8,316 bases of DNA from Candidatus Cloacimonadota bacterium (GCA_030628755.1 DAOVQH010000087.1:1-8316); one strand, 5' to 3'; shown: positions 1-5,296, counted from the stretch's first letter. Notes: generated by a model not told the origin, from the letters alone. A program made the numbers and translations.

Positions 1-660
1 CCACCAACCCCAACCTCCATCACTATGTTGAAAATTATAAATTCGATTGAGCCCTTCTAAGATCATTAAGGTCATCTCTTGTTCTAGATCTGAAGTAAGT
101 TGCCCTGTTTGATTTAAATAGTGAAATATCAGAACTGTTGGAAGTACTTTCGATATTGTTTGTTCTATACATCCATAAGGATAACCTATTAATGATTGCC
201 AGCTATCAATCGAAATATCCATAAGATCAGTATATAGCGCTAAAGTCTCTTTATGATAAATTGCAAGTGGATCTAAGGTATAATTCAGGAGCAAAGATCC
301 CTCAGTAGAGTCTAAAAATCCAATGGTCCTATTTATAACTTCAATGCCATTCGGTTTTATATAAGTAGTTAATTGCTTTGCGTCTGAATACTTTATTCCA
401 GAAACTTCCGTAGCTGCTAAGAGTGTAATGTTTTGGGAATAAGCCTCTAAACAATAAACAGAAAACTCTACTTCTGAAACAAACCCATTTGGAATAAATA
501 ATTCTTGTACATCTTTATTTAATATAATAAGTTCAGGGGCATTAATGGCTACAGTTGCATGAATATCAGTTCCAATATAATTGTAAATATAACCCTTTAC
601 ACTTAAGATATCATCTTGAAATACTGGTTGAGGTATTTCAAACTCAATGAGCAATAGCAC
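1..660 (-). CDS. alpha-2-macroglobulin-like protein, 5'-truncated and running off the left edge
   Basis: Reading the minus strand, an uninterrupted frame runs from 690 to position 1. The protein contains YPYGCIEQT, with GCIEQ at 174-160. This is the internal thioester (Cys-x-x-Gln) signature of alpha-2-macroglobulins, followed about 60 residues later by SDGGWGWW at the window edge, also typical of the thioester domain. The part before the thioester (IPQPVFQDD, then a beta-rich stretch) resembles the preceding macroglobulin domain. Bacterial members are periplasmic or secreted protease traps of roughly 1500 residues or more, so most N-terminal domains are missing. The frame is closed by a stop at 693-691 and has no early ATG. 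The GTG at 660-658 or TTG at 654-652 are the only near-upstream starts, and I see no matching macroglobulin sequence further upstream in other frames. I infer a 5'-truncated, probably non-functional gene. Family assignment is strong; the start is uncertain. Confidence 0.82.
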   Translation of the reverse strand, partial: MLLLIEFEIPQPVFQDDILSVKGYIYNYIGTDIHATVAINAPELIILNKDVQELFIPNGFVSEVEFSVYCLEAYSQNITLLAATEVSGIKYSDAKQLTTYIKPNGIEVINRTIGFLDSTEGSLLLNYTLDPLAIYHKETLALYTDLMDISIDSWQSLIGYPYGCIEQTISKVLPTVLIFHYLNQTGQLTSDLEQEMTLMILEGLNRIYNFQHSDGGWGWW

Positions 661-694
661 GATAAAAGCAGAGAAGCAATATGGAAAAAATCAT

Positions 695-735
695 TTGACA
701 GGTAAAATTCAATATTGGTTTTTCTTACTATGGAT
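695..735 (+). promoter_or_regulatory. putative promoter/operator of the DUF4160-DUF2442 cassette
   Basis: TTGACA at 695-700 follows an A-rich stretch and precedes CTTACTATGGAT at 724-735. The segment aligns without gaps to 1739-1779 upstream of the second small cassette (about 32 of 41 bases identical, TTGACA and CTTACTRTGGAT nearly invariant). TTGACA looks like a -35 box, but no good TATAAT lies 16-18 bases further, so the conserved distal block could be an atypical -10 or an operator. Promoter activity is inferred. Confidence 0.45.
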
Positions 736-802
736 ATAAAATAAAAAATGTGTATGAGTTAAAATGTAGAAATAGGCAGAATAATGAAGTTAAATCAGAA
801 GA

Positions 803-970
803 ATGTTTGTAATAAAAATTACAGATGGAAAAGTTCTTTCAGGTGAGATACCAAAATCAAAAATGAAGTTGGTTCAAGCATGGATAGAAATCCATAAAGA
901 TGAATTGCTTGCTGATTGGAAATTAGCAGTTGCAGGGCAACAAGTCTTTAAAATAGAACAACTGAAATAA
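803..970 (+). CDS. DUF4160-family protein, N-terminally shortened
   Basis: A 55-residue frame starting at ATG 803 and ending at TAA 968-970. Its sequence (ITDGKVLSGEIPKSK, then LVQAWIEIHKDELLADW, then QQVFKIEQLK) matches the C-terminal two thirds of DUF4160 proteins as I know them: the glycine turn, the amphipathic helix with AWxExHKDELxxxW, and the IxxLK end. Full family members are usually about 80-95 residues and begin with a strand and a His-rich PHxH segment. That part is absent, an in-frame stop lies at 791-793, and no PHxH coding is visible upstream, so the gene looks truncated at its 5' end. DUF4160 genes are commonly paired with DUF2442 genes in toxin-antitoxin-like or regulatory cassettes. 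Here the DUF2442 ATG follows only 8 bases after the stop. Molecular function is not established. It could be inactive or a minimal form. Confidence 0.72.
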   Translation: MFVIKITDGKVLSGEIPKSKMKLVQAWIEIHKDELLADWKLAVAGQQVFKIEQLK

Positions 971-978
971 GGAGAAAC

Positions 979-1206
979 ATGGTAAAGGTAATATTTGTAA
1001 AACCAGATAAAAATTATAAGCTAAAAGTAAAATTATCAAATGGTAAATCCGGAATTTTCAATGTGAAACCTTATTTAGACAAAGGAATATTTAAAGAATT
1101 AAAGAACCGGGAATATTTTGAACTCGTAAAAATTGCCTTTGGTGGAGTTGTATGGCCACATGAACAGGATTTTAGTACTGATACTATAGAGTATGAAATG
1201 CAGTAA
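979..1206 (+). CDS. DUF2442-family small protein
   Basis: Seventy-five residues, starting at ATG 979 with AAGGAG (967-972) about 6 bases upstream, overlapping the end of the DUF4160 gene. The layout is that of DUF2442: an N-terminal strand with VKPDKNYKLKVKLSNG, then the IFNVKPYLDKGIFKELKN segment, then FxLVKIAFGGVVWPHEQDFS, where the G-x-x-x-W-P-x-x-x-D-(F/L)-(S/C) block is the most conserved part of the family. Length is normal for the family and there is no sign of damage. DUF2442 proteins are often coded directly after DUF4160 genes and are thought of as the partner in a toxin-antitoxin-like pair, some being DNA-binding-like. That role is an inference here. It lies between the shortened DUF4160 gene and the 57-residue protein at 1229, so the three probably form one transcript. 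Confidence 0.85.
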   Translation: MVKVIFVKPDKNYKLKVKLSNGKSGIFNVKPYLDKGIFKELKNREYFELVKIAFGGVVWPHEQDFSTDTIEYEMQ

Positions 1207-1228
1207 AAGAAACTTTTGTTGGGAATAA

Positions 1229-1402
1229 ATGAACAAGAAATATGATAAATCATTAGTTGAAGTATGGAAGTGGAAAGAAGGAGTAAGTGAATCGCTTCAG
1301 AATCTATCGATTAAAGAGCGTCTTGAAAAAATTAATGAAGATAATATAAAGAGATTGGAAACTCGACAAAAGTCTTCAGGATTTCATTTACCCCGCAGTT
1401 AA
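1229..1402 (+). CDS. 57-residue charged protein, third gene of the DUF4160-DUF2442 cassette
   Basis: ATG 1229 to TAA 1400-1402 encodes a 57-residue, highly charged, probably helical protein with the N-terminal pattern KYDKSLVEVWKWKEGV followed by a Lys/Glu-rich helix (SIKERLEKINEDNIKRLE). It begins 22 bases after the DUF2442 stop, with only a weak GGGA ribosome site at 1221-1224. Short proteins with an EVWxWKE start occur as unnamed genes in anaerobic and environmental bacteria, as far as I recall; I do not recognise a named family. The position suggests a third component or an accessory antitoxin-like protein, but that is inference. It could also be the end of the transcript without function in this cassette. 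Confidence 0.62.
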   Translation: MNKKYDKSLVEVWKWKEGVSESLQNLSIKERLEKINEDNIKRLETRQKSSGFHLPRS

Positions 1403-1504
1403 ACAAACACGGAAATGATTAAATGCTGTATTCGCTGATTAGAAGCTCGTTTCTGGTCACCACTACCAACCCAGTGAAATGAACTTTGGATTCCACGGGT
1501 TAAC
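1403..1504. other. intergenic stretch without a recognised feature
   Basis: About 100 bases between the small cassette and the palindromic repeat. I see no coding frame of note, no clear terminator and no promoter box. Together with the repeat element and the module that follow, it forms the 487-base gene-free stretch 1403-1889. Confidence 0.5.
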
Positions 1505-1624
1505 TCCTTGTTCCCACGCTCCCGCGTGGGAACATAATGACGGACGCTCTGCGTTTAATTTAACCTTTCTGACGCAGGAGCGTCGAGTTCTCCATTCCCA
1601 CGCAGGAGCGTGGGAACGAGTTGA
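1505..1624. repeat. palindromic repeat element, copy 1 (GTTCCCACGC family)
   Basis: The element starts with TCCTTG and ends with GGGAACGAGTTGA, the same ends as copy 2 at 5297-5391. It opens with a perfect 10-bp hairpin (GTTCCCACGC 1510-1519, loop TCCC, GCGTGGGAAC 1524-1533). It continues with an inner arm GACGCTCTGCGT that pairs with GACGCAGGAGCGTC, and closes with GGAGCGTGGGAAC, the inverse of the opening GTTCCCACGCTCC. Compared with copy 2 it carries about 25-30 extra bases near the right end, a partial duplication of the GACGCAGGAGCG and CCCACGC motifs. The open frames that run through it give SHAPAWE/SHAGAWE-like peptides, a known translation artefact of such repeats, and are not genes. 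It is likely a non-autonomous REP/MITE-like element; no transposase is in the window. Confidence 0.85.
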
Positions 1625-1653
1625 AATTTTGAAACAACGGAAATGTCTTTCCA

Positions 1654-1744
1654 ATGTATATTGGGAAAAATCTTACGAAGAAAACTCAGGTAACTGCTTG
1701 ATAAGTTTCGGAAAATTAAACAAATTAGAAAAAAATATTTGACA
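1654..1744. repeat. intergenic hairpin module A (TCTTACGAAGAAA ... GATAAGTTTC ... TTTGACA)
   Basis: The module contains TCTTACGAAGAAA (1671-1683), then GATAAGTTTCGGAAAATTAAA from 1700, an A-rich run and TTTGACA ending at 1744. The same 13-mer and the GATAAGTTTC block recur at 2387-2418, and a diverged form lies at 4392-4479. A short imperfect inverted repeat, TTTCCAAT/ATTGGGAAA, lies at its left. The left pairing arm is less clear than in the other two copies. Confidence 0.5.
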
Positions 1745-1779
1745 TTTAATTTTAAAAATTGTTTTGTCTTACTGTGGAT
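1739..1779 (+). promoter_or_regulatory. putative promoter/operator of the DUF4258-like/DUF2283 cassette
   Basis: TTGACA (1739-1744) lies 23 bases before CTTACTGTGGAT (1768-1779), exactly the arrangement found upstream of the first cassette at 695-735. The start codon it would serve is at 1890, leaving a leader of over 100 bases in which I see no coding frame of note. Which block is the real -10 is not clear. Confidence 0.45.
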
Positions 1780-1889
1780 TTGTGTGGAAAAGAATTCAAA
1801 ATATTATTATGTATTTCAGCAGGATTTTGAAGTTCAAACAGTTGAAAATCTGTTAAGAAAAAAGATTATTCTTTGGTGATTTAAAGAAA

Positions 1890-2126
1890 ATGAAAACAAC
1901 GCTATACTTTGATTATACAAGGAAAAGACCTGACCGTTTAGGAATCAAAGAAGAATGGATTGAATTCGTAATCAATAATCCTGTAAAAACTGAAGTCCAA
2001 TTGGATGGAAGGATAAAGAAGTGGGCAAAAATATCAGAAGAGGATAAATATCTAAGAGTTATTTTATTAGCAGATGGAGAAACAGTTCATAATGCCTTTT
2101 TTGATAGGTCTTTTAAGGAGAATTAA
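1890..2126 (+). CDS. DUF4258-like / BrnT-like small protein, putative toxin partner
   Basis: Seventy-eight residues starting at ATG 1890 (weak AAAGAAA ribosome site). The sequence shows an N-terminal strand TLYFDYTRKRPDR, a helix with IKEEWIEFVINNP, then strands in GRIKKWAKISEEDKYLRVILLADG and a closing TVHNAFFDRSFKE. The R-x-x-x-W ... KYLRVIxLxDGxTVHNAFFDR pattern is that of a widespread small hypothetical protein with the compact fold expected of DUF4258/RelE-BrnT-like ribonuclease toxins. Fold membership is inference from pattern, not proven. It is followed after only 2 bases by a DUF2283 gene, its usual neighbour, so the two are almost certainly co-transcribed and may act as a toxin-antitoxin-like pair. 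Length is normal and I see no damage. Confidence 0.78.
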   Translation: MKTTLYFDYTRKRPDRLGIKEEWIEFVINNPVKTEVQLDGRIKKWAKISEEDKYLRVILLADGETVHNAFFDRSFKEN

Positions 2127-2128
2127 AA

Positions 2129-2335
2129 ATGAAGATAAAATATTTCCCGGATACTGACACTGCTCTTGTCCAATTTACTAACAAAGAAGTCTTTGAGACA
2201 AAAGAAATAAGTGAAAATATTTATATTGATATAGATAAAAACGGAAACTTAGTAAATATGACAATTGAGCATGCAAAAGCCAATGCGGGATTAAGGGAAT
2301 TTTCATATCAAGAGATGCTTCCAAAAACAGCATAA
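2129..2335 (+). CDS. DUF2283-family small protein
   Basis: Sixty-eight residues from ATG 2129, with a good AAGGAG ribosome site (2115-2120) inside the end of the preceding gene. It begins with the family signature MKIKYFPDTDTALVQF (usually Y-D-x-x-x-D-x-L-x-I) and continues with ETKEISENIYIDIDKNGNLV, the E-x-x-x-x-I-x-x-D-x-x-x-x-G-x-L/I block, and a C-terminal helix. This is the whole length of a DUF2283 domain. These proteins are frequently coded directly after small DUF4258-like genes and are considered likely antitoxins. The 2-base spacing and shared ribosome-site overlap support a two-gene operon. There is no DNA-binding motif that I can see, so autoregulation is not assured. Confidence 0.85.
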   Translation: MKIKYFPDTDTALVQFTNKEVFETKEISENIYIDIDKNGNLVNMTIEHAKANAGLREFSYQEMLPKTA

Positions 2336-2373
2336 TTACTACTTTACCGGGCAAAGTAAGAATTTATAAAAGC

Positions 2374-2445
2374 ACTTTGCGAAACTTCTTACGAAGAAAT
2401 TTCTTGGGGATAAGTTTCACAAAGTTAAAGGAAAAAAATTTGACA
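2374..2445. repeat. intergenic hairpin module B with TTTGACA
   Basis: ACTTTGCGAAACTT (2374-2387) pairs with AAGTTTCACAAAGT (2412-2425), 13 of 14 positions, enclosing a smaller palindrome TTCTTACGAAGAA. An A-run and TTGACA (2440-2445) follow directly. It shares TCTTACGAAGAAA and GATAAGTTTC with module A at 1671 and the same architecture with module C at 4392. The hairpin sits just after the DUF2283 gene and could end its transcript, while TTGACA could start the next one. Confidence 0.6.
2440..2445 (+). promoter_or_regulatory. candidate -35 box upstream of the secreted repeat protein
   Basis: TTGACA preceded by seven A residues, 112 bases before the start codon at 2557. A convincing -10 hexamer at normal spacing is not seen, so only the -35-like part is supported. 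Confidence 0.35.
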
Positions 2446-2556
2446 GAAATTGCTTAAATAAGTCTAAAGTGATTTTGAAAGTTTTATAAAAAATTTAATC
2501 ATTTATACTTAATTCAAGAAGAAAATGAAACAATATAAAATTTTTATAGAGGAGAG

Positions 2557-4292
2557 ATGAAAAAACAATTATTATTTTAGCTTTATTGCTTATTACAGTA
2601 TTGTCATTTGCACAAACAGCACCTGATACATTATGGACAAGGACTTTTGGAGGAGATGGTGATGAAGAAGGTTATTACGTTCAACAAACCAATGATGGTG
2701 GTTTTATTATTGTTGGATATACAGATTCATTTGGTGCTGGAGATAACGATGTTTGGCTGATAAAAACAGATATTAATGGAAATGAAATCTGGTCAGAAAC
2801 ATATGAAGGACCTTACCAAAATGGTTCAAGGATGGATGTTGGCTATTCTGTTCAACAAACAATTGATAATGGTTACATCATTACGGGCTTTACAAGCAAC
2901 AATTGGTCGAGTCCAACAATTTACTTATTAAAGACTACTAATGATGGAACCGAATCTTGGTTTCAAACTTTTATTAGTCTTTGGGAGGGTAGAGGACATT
3001 CTGTTAAACAAACATATGATAATGGTTATATAATATTGGGAGATTATCAAGTTTCAACTAACAATCGGGATATTTGTTTGGTTAAAACTAACCAAAGCGG
3101 TAGTGAAACCTGGTCACAAACATTTGGTGGTCCTAATAATGATTATGGTCGCTCAGTTCAACAAACCAACGATGGTGGTTATATAATAGCTGGATTTACT
3201 ACGAATAATTTTGGAAATTGGGATGTGTATTTAATCAAAACAGATGAGAATGGTAATGAAGTTTGGTATAAAACTTGGGGTGGTATTGATTCTGATTTTG
3301 CAAAATCTGTCCAGCAAACCAATGATGATGGTTATATAATAGTTGGAAGCACATATTCTTTTGGTGCAGGTAATGAAGATATATATTTAATCAAAACTAA
3401 CGAGAATGGTAATGAAGTTTGGGTAAAAACTTTTGGTAGTTCAGGTAGTGATTCAGGTGAATCAGTTCAACAAACTAATGATGGTGTCTATATTATTACA
3501 GGTCATAATAGTGAAATGAGTAATACGGGAGTGTATTTAATTAAGACTAATGAAGATGGTAATGAAATCTGGTCCAACATATTTTTGTGTGGTGATGATT
3601 GGAGTAGAGGTAACTCAGTAAAACAAACTGCAGATGATGGTTTTATCATTGCTGGTATCAAAAGTTCTGAAGGGAATGATGATATTTGGCTATTAAAAGT
3701 AAATCCTGAATTGAGTGCAAATTTTAATGCAAATCCAATCCTTGGATATTATCCATCTCTTGAAGTCAATTTTACAGATTTATCTATTGGAAATATAACA
3801 AACTGGAATTGGGATTTCCAAAACGATGGAACTTACGATTCCTTTGAACAAAACACAACTTTCACTTATACAGATGCTGGTATTTATGATGTAAAATTAA
3901 AAATCAGTAGTAATACAAAAATTGACTCTTTAATAAAATATAATTACATAACAGTCGAATATGTTCCCCCAGCACCACCCACAAATGTGCAGATAAATAT
4001 TTCCGGAGATGATGCGATAATTAGCTGGGCAGAAGTGGATACTACCATATTCGGAGACCCGATAAATGTGGATTATTATATTGTTCTTTTCAGTGAAGAT
4101 GTTATTGAAGATTCTTTATTTTATTATCTGGGATTTACTCCTGATACTTTATATACTCATTATGGAGTAGCATTCTTTAGAGACCAGATGTTCTATAGAG
4201 TTGAGTCCTTTGTAGGAACATTGGATGAACTTGAGAGTTATGTGGAGAGATATTTGAGAAAGTCTGAGGGAAAGTATTTGATTGAAAGGTGA
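2557..4292 (+). CDS. secreted seven-repeat propeller-like protein with PKD and FnIII-like domains, one-base frame break at the start
   Basis: The main frame is open from TTG 2586 to TGA 4290-4292 (568 residues). The natural start is ATG 2557 with GAGGAG at 2549-2554, but this ATG reads into TAG at 2578-2580 because the A-run after it has six rather than seven A. One more A, or a -1 slip, gives MKKTIIILALLLITVLSFA|QT, a textbook Sec signal peptide, and a 578-residue protein. The mature part has seven repeats of about 50 residues (nt ~2622-3707), each with a V(Q/K)QTxDxGYIIxG strand, a D(I/V)(Y/W)LxKTxxxGxExW end and a variable link, suggesting a seven-bladed beta-propeller. A PKD domain with WNWDF follows (nt ~3717-3960), then a fibronectin-III-like domain (nt ~3970-4220) and a charged helical tail (ELESYVERYLRKSEGKYLIE). 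Role: exported, probably surface or cell-contact protein; ligand unknown. Confidence 0.85.
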
Positions 4293-4329
4293 AGGTAAAA
4301 AACAATTTACCCCGTCTGTCCCGATATTC

Positions 4330-4479
4330 CAACCTTCCGAATCCTCATACATCGGAAAAATTGAAAGAAGACTTCGGAATGGAAATCGCATCTTTCCGAA
4401 GCTTCCCACGAAGGAATTCTCCCATTTAAGATTCGGAAAGTTTTATTTCTCATCATACAAAAAGTGAAAAAAATTGACA
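4330..4479. repeat. intergenic palindrome cluster with TTCCGAA/TTCGGAA arms (module C)
   Basis: TTCCGAA or TTCGGAA occurs four times between 4337 and 4438, in alternating orientation. The best stem is CTTTCCGAAGCTT (4392-4404) with AAGATTCGGAAAG (4428-4440), 12 of 13 positions, enclosing CTTCCCACGAAG. A second stem pairs CTTCGGAA (4372-4379) with TTCCGAAG (4394-4401), so alternative folds exclude each other. It ends with an A-run and TTGACAG (4474-4480), as in modules A and B. The frames that cross it show no protein similarity and are taken as non-coding. Confidence 0.6.
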
Positions 4480-4534
4480 GGTGACAAGGGAAAAAAGAAT
4501 TTCGGGAGTGTAAATAATTTGGAAGGAGTTATGA

Positions 4535-4702
4535 AATTATCTATGGTTTACACCGGATACTACTTTTACACATTCTGGAGTAGCGCTATACAGAAACCAA
4601 ATGTTTTACAGAGTTGAAGCGTTCGTAGGAACAAGGCAGGAGCTTGAGGAGTATGTGGAGAGATATTTGAGGAAGCCTGAGGGAAAGTATTTGATTAAAT
4701 AA
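4535..4702 (+). pseudogene. duplicated C-terminal fragment of the secreted repeat protein
   Basis: In the frame ending at TAA 4700-4702 the sequence reads NYLWFTPDTTFTHSGVALY and continues through NQMFYRVEAFVGT to RYLRKPEGKYLIK. It is collinear with the last 55 or so residues of the gene ending at 4292 (about 41 of 55 identical), including the charged tail. A stop (TGA 4532-4534) closes the frame immediately upstream and there is no start codon, although an AAGGAG site and an ATG at 4531 stand in another frame. That frame stops after 28 residues without similarity. This is a remnant of a second copy of the gene or of a partial duplication, expected to be non-functional. Confidence 0.8.
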
Positions 4703-4733
4703 AAATAAGTTAAGAAAAATTTATATTTTTCAA

Positions 4734-4739
4734 TTGACA
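4734..4739 (+). promoter_or_regulatory. candidate -35 box upstream of the antitoxin-like gene
   Basis: TTGACA, followed after 15-16 bases by AT-rich sequence in which ATAATT/TAATTT could serve as a -10. It lies 187 bases before ATG 4926, with the palindromic repeat at 4797-4865 in the leader. Weak support. Confidence 0.3.
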
Positions 4740-4796
4740 TCAAATTAAAAAATAATAATTTGTTTTTATATGAATTCTGCAAAATACCATTTAATT

Positions 4797-4865
4797 GTCA
4801 TTCCGTACTTGATGCGGAATCCAGAACCCTTTATTCTATTGGATTCCCGTTTTCACGGGAATGAC
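4797..4865. repeat. GTCATTCC...GGAATGAC palindromic repeat element
   Basis: A 69-base element with perfect 8-bp inverted ends, GTCATTCC (4797-4804) and GGAATGAC (4858-4865). Inside are GGAATCCAG and TTGGATTCCCG, which pair around an AT-rich centre, and the right hairpin CCCGTTTTCACGGG. This is the widespread CATTCC(G/C)-type intergenic repeat seen in many environmental bacteria. It is likely a non-autonomous mobile or REP-like element. It is flanked by imperfect direct repeats (ATTCTGCAAAATACCATTT at 4774-4792, ATTCTGCAGAACCCATTT at 4885-4902). Confidence 0.8.
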
Positions 4866-4925
4866 AGATGAGGTGAAATTTCTTATTCTGCAGAACCCAT
4901 TTGTTTTTATAAAAAAGGAGGAAAA

Positions 4926-5090
4926 ATGGCTACAAGCACATTCAATACCAAGATCAAAATTAAAAGCGAAGAAGCTAAGAAAAGATATGATAAAGCTGTC
5001 AAATCCGTAAAGCCATATATTCCTAAATGTAATATTGAAAAAGAAATAAAAAGGGGTGAAAAAAAATTAACAAAATTATTCTCCCGCTAA
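4926..5090 (+). CDS. 54-residue antitoxin-like protein
   Basis: ATG 4926 with a strong AAAGGAGG ribosome site (about 4914-4922) opens a 54-residue, very basic protein: MATSTFNTKIKIKSEEAKKR, a helix with YDKAVKSVKPYIPK, and a Lys-rich end. The start, (A/S)T(T/S)TF(N/D)xKIxI followed by (S/D)EEA, is typical of small antitoxin-like proteins coded directly before GNAT-type or other toxins. I do not assign a named family. The end overlaps the remnant of a GNAT-like gene by about 35 bases in another reading frame, as expected for a translationally coupled toxin-antitoxin pair. The toxin gene is broken, so this may be a surviving antitoxin. Stop and start are intact. Confidence 0.68.
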   Translation: MATSTFNTKIKIKSEEAKKRYDKAVKSVKPYIPKCNIEKEIKRGEKKLTKLFSR

Positions 5091-5275
5091 GTAGTATCTT
5101 AGATAAAAAATATAAAGAGAGTCAGATAGTTAAACTATTTGACTCTTTTAAATGTAAAATCAATCCAGATATCGAAAACTTCCTGAAAAATAATGCTATT
5201 GATTTTGAGAAAAAATATATATCCAGAACTTTCCTGATAATCGACGAGAAAAAGAAAAAAGTAGCTGCATATTAG
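5056..5275 (+). pseudogene. GNAT-toxin-like remnant, frameshifted at the start and truncated
   Basis: From 5060 to TAG 5273-5275 one frame encodes 71 residues with LFDSFKCKINPDIENFLKNN, AIDFEKKYISRTFLIID and KKKKVAAY. This matches the N-terminal part of GNAT acetyltransferase toxins (F-x-C-x-x-x-x-(I/L)-x-x-F-L-x-x-x-A-x-x-x-(E/D), then (S/T)-x-T-(Y/F)-L-x-(I/V), then VAY before the first core strands). Family members are about 150-170 residues with acetyl-CoA-binding motifs, all absent here. The only credible start, GTG 5056 after AAAAAGG, is followed by eight A; seven would place it in this frame as MKKINKIILPL, but as written it stops at TAA 5068-5070. The gene therefore has a one-base frame break and a premature end 22 bases before a palindromic repeat. 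Toxins of this family acetylate aminoacyl-tRNA; this one is presumably dead. Confidence 0.68.
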
Positions 5276-5296
5276 AAAGGATTCACATAGTTTATA

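Noticed and set aside
649..690. Signal peptide at the start of the macroglobulin-like frame
   Set aside because: The residues around VLLLI are hydrophobic, but they join directly onto the domain before the thioester and lack the N-terminal domains and an ATG, so a chance or truncated end is more likely.
1463..1742. Open frames on both strands giving SHAPAWE/SHAGAWE peptides
   Set aside because: They are translations of the palindromic repeat at 1505-1624, a known artefact; no ribosome site and no similarity beyond the repeat.
2339..2357. Intrinsic terminator after the DUF2283 gene (TACTTT/AAAGTA stem)
   Set aside because: Only a 6-bp AT-rich stem with no T-run; the longer hairpin at 2374-2425 is a better candidate.
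4149..4467. Frames on both strands (86 and 61 residues) over the end of the secreted protein and the TTCCGAA repeat region
   Set aside because: They overlap a real gene or palindromic repeats and show no recognisable domain or good ribosome site.
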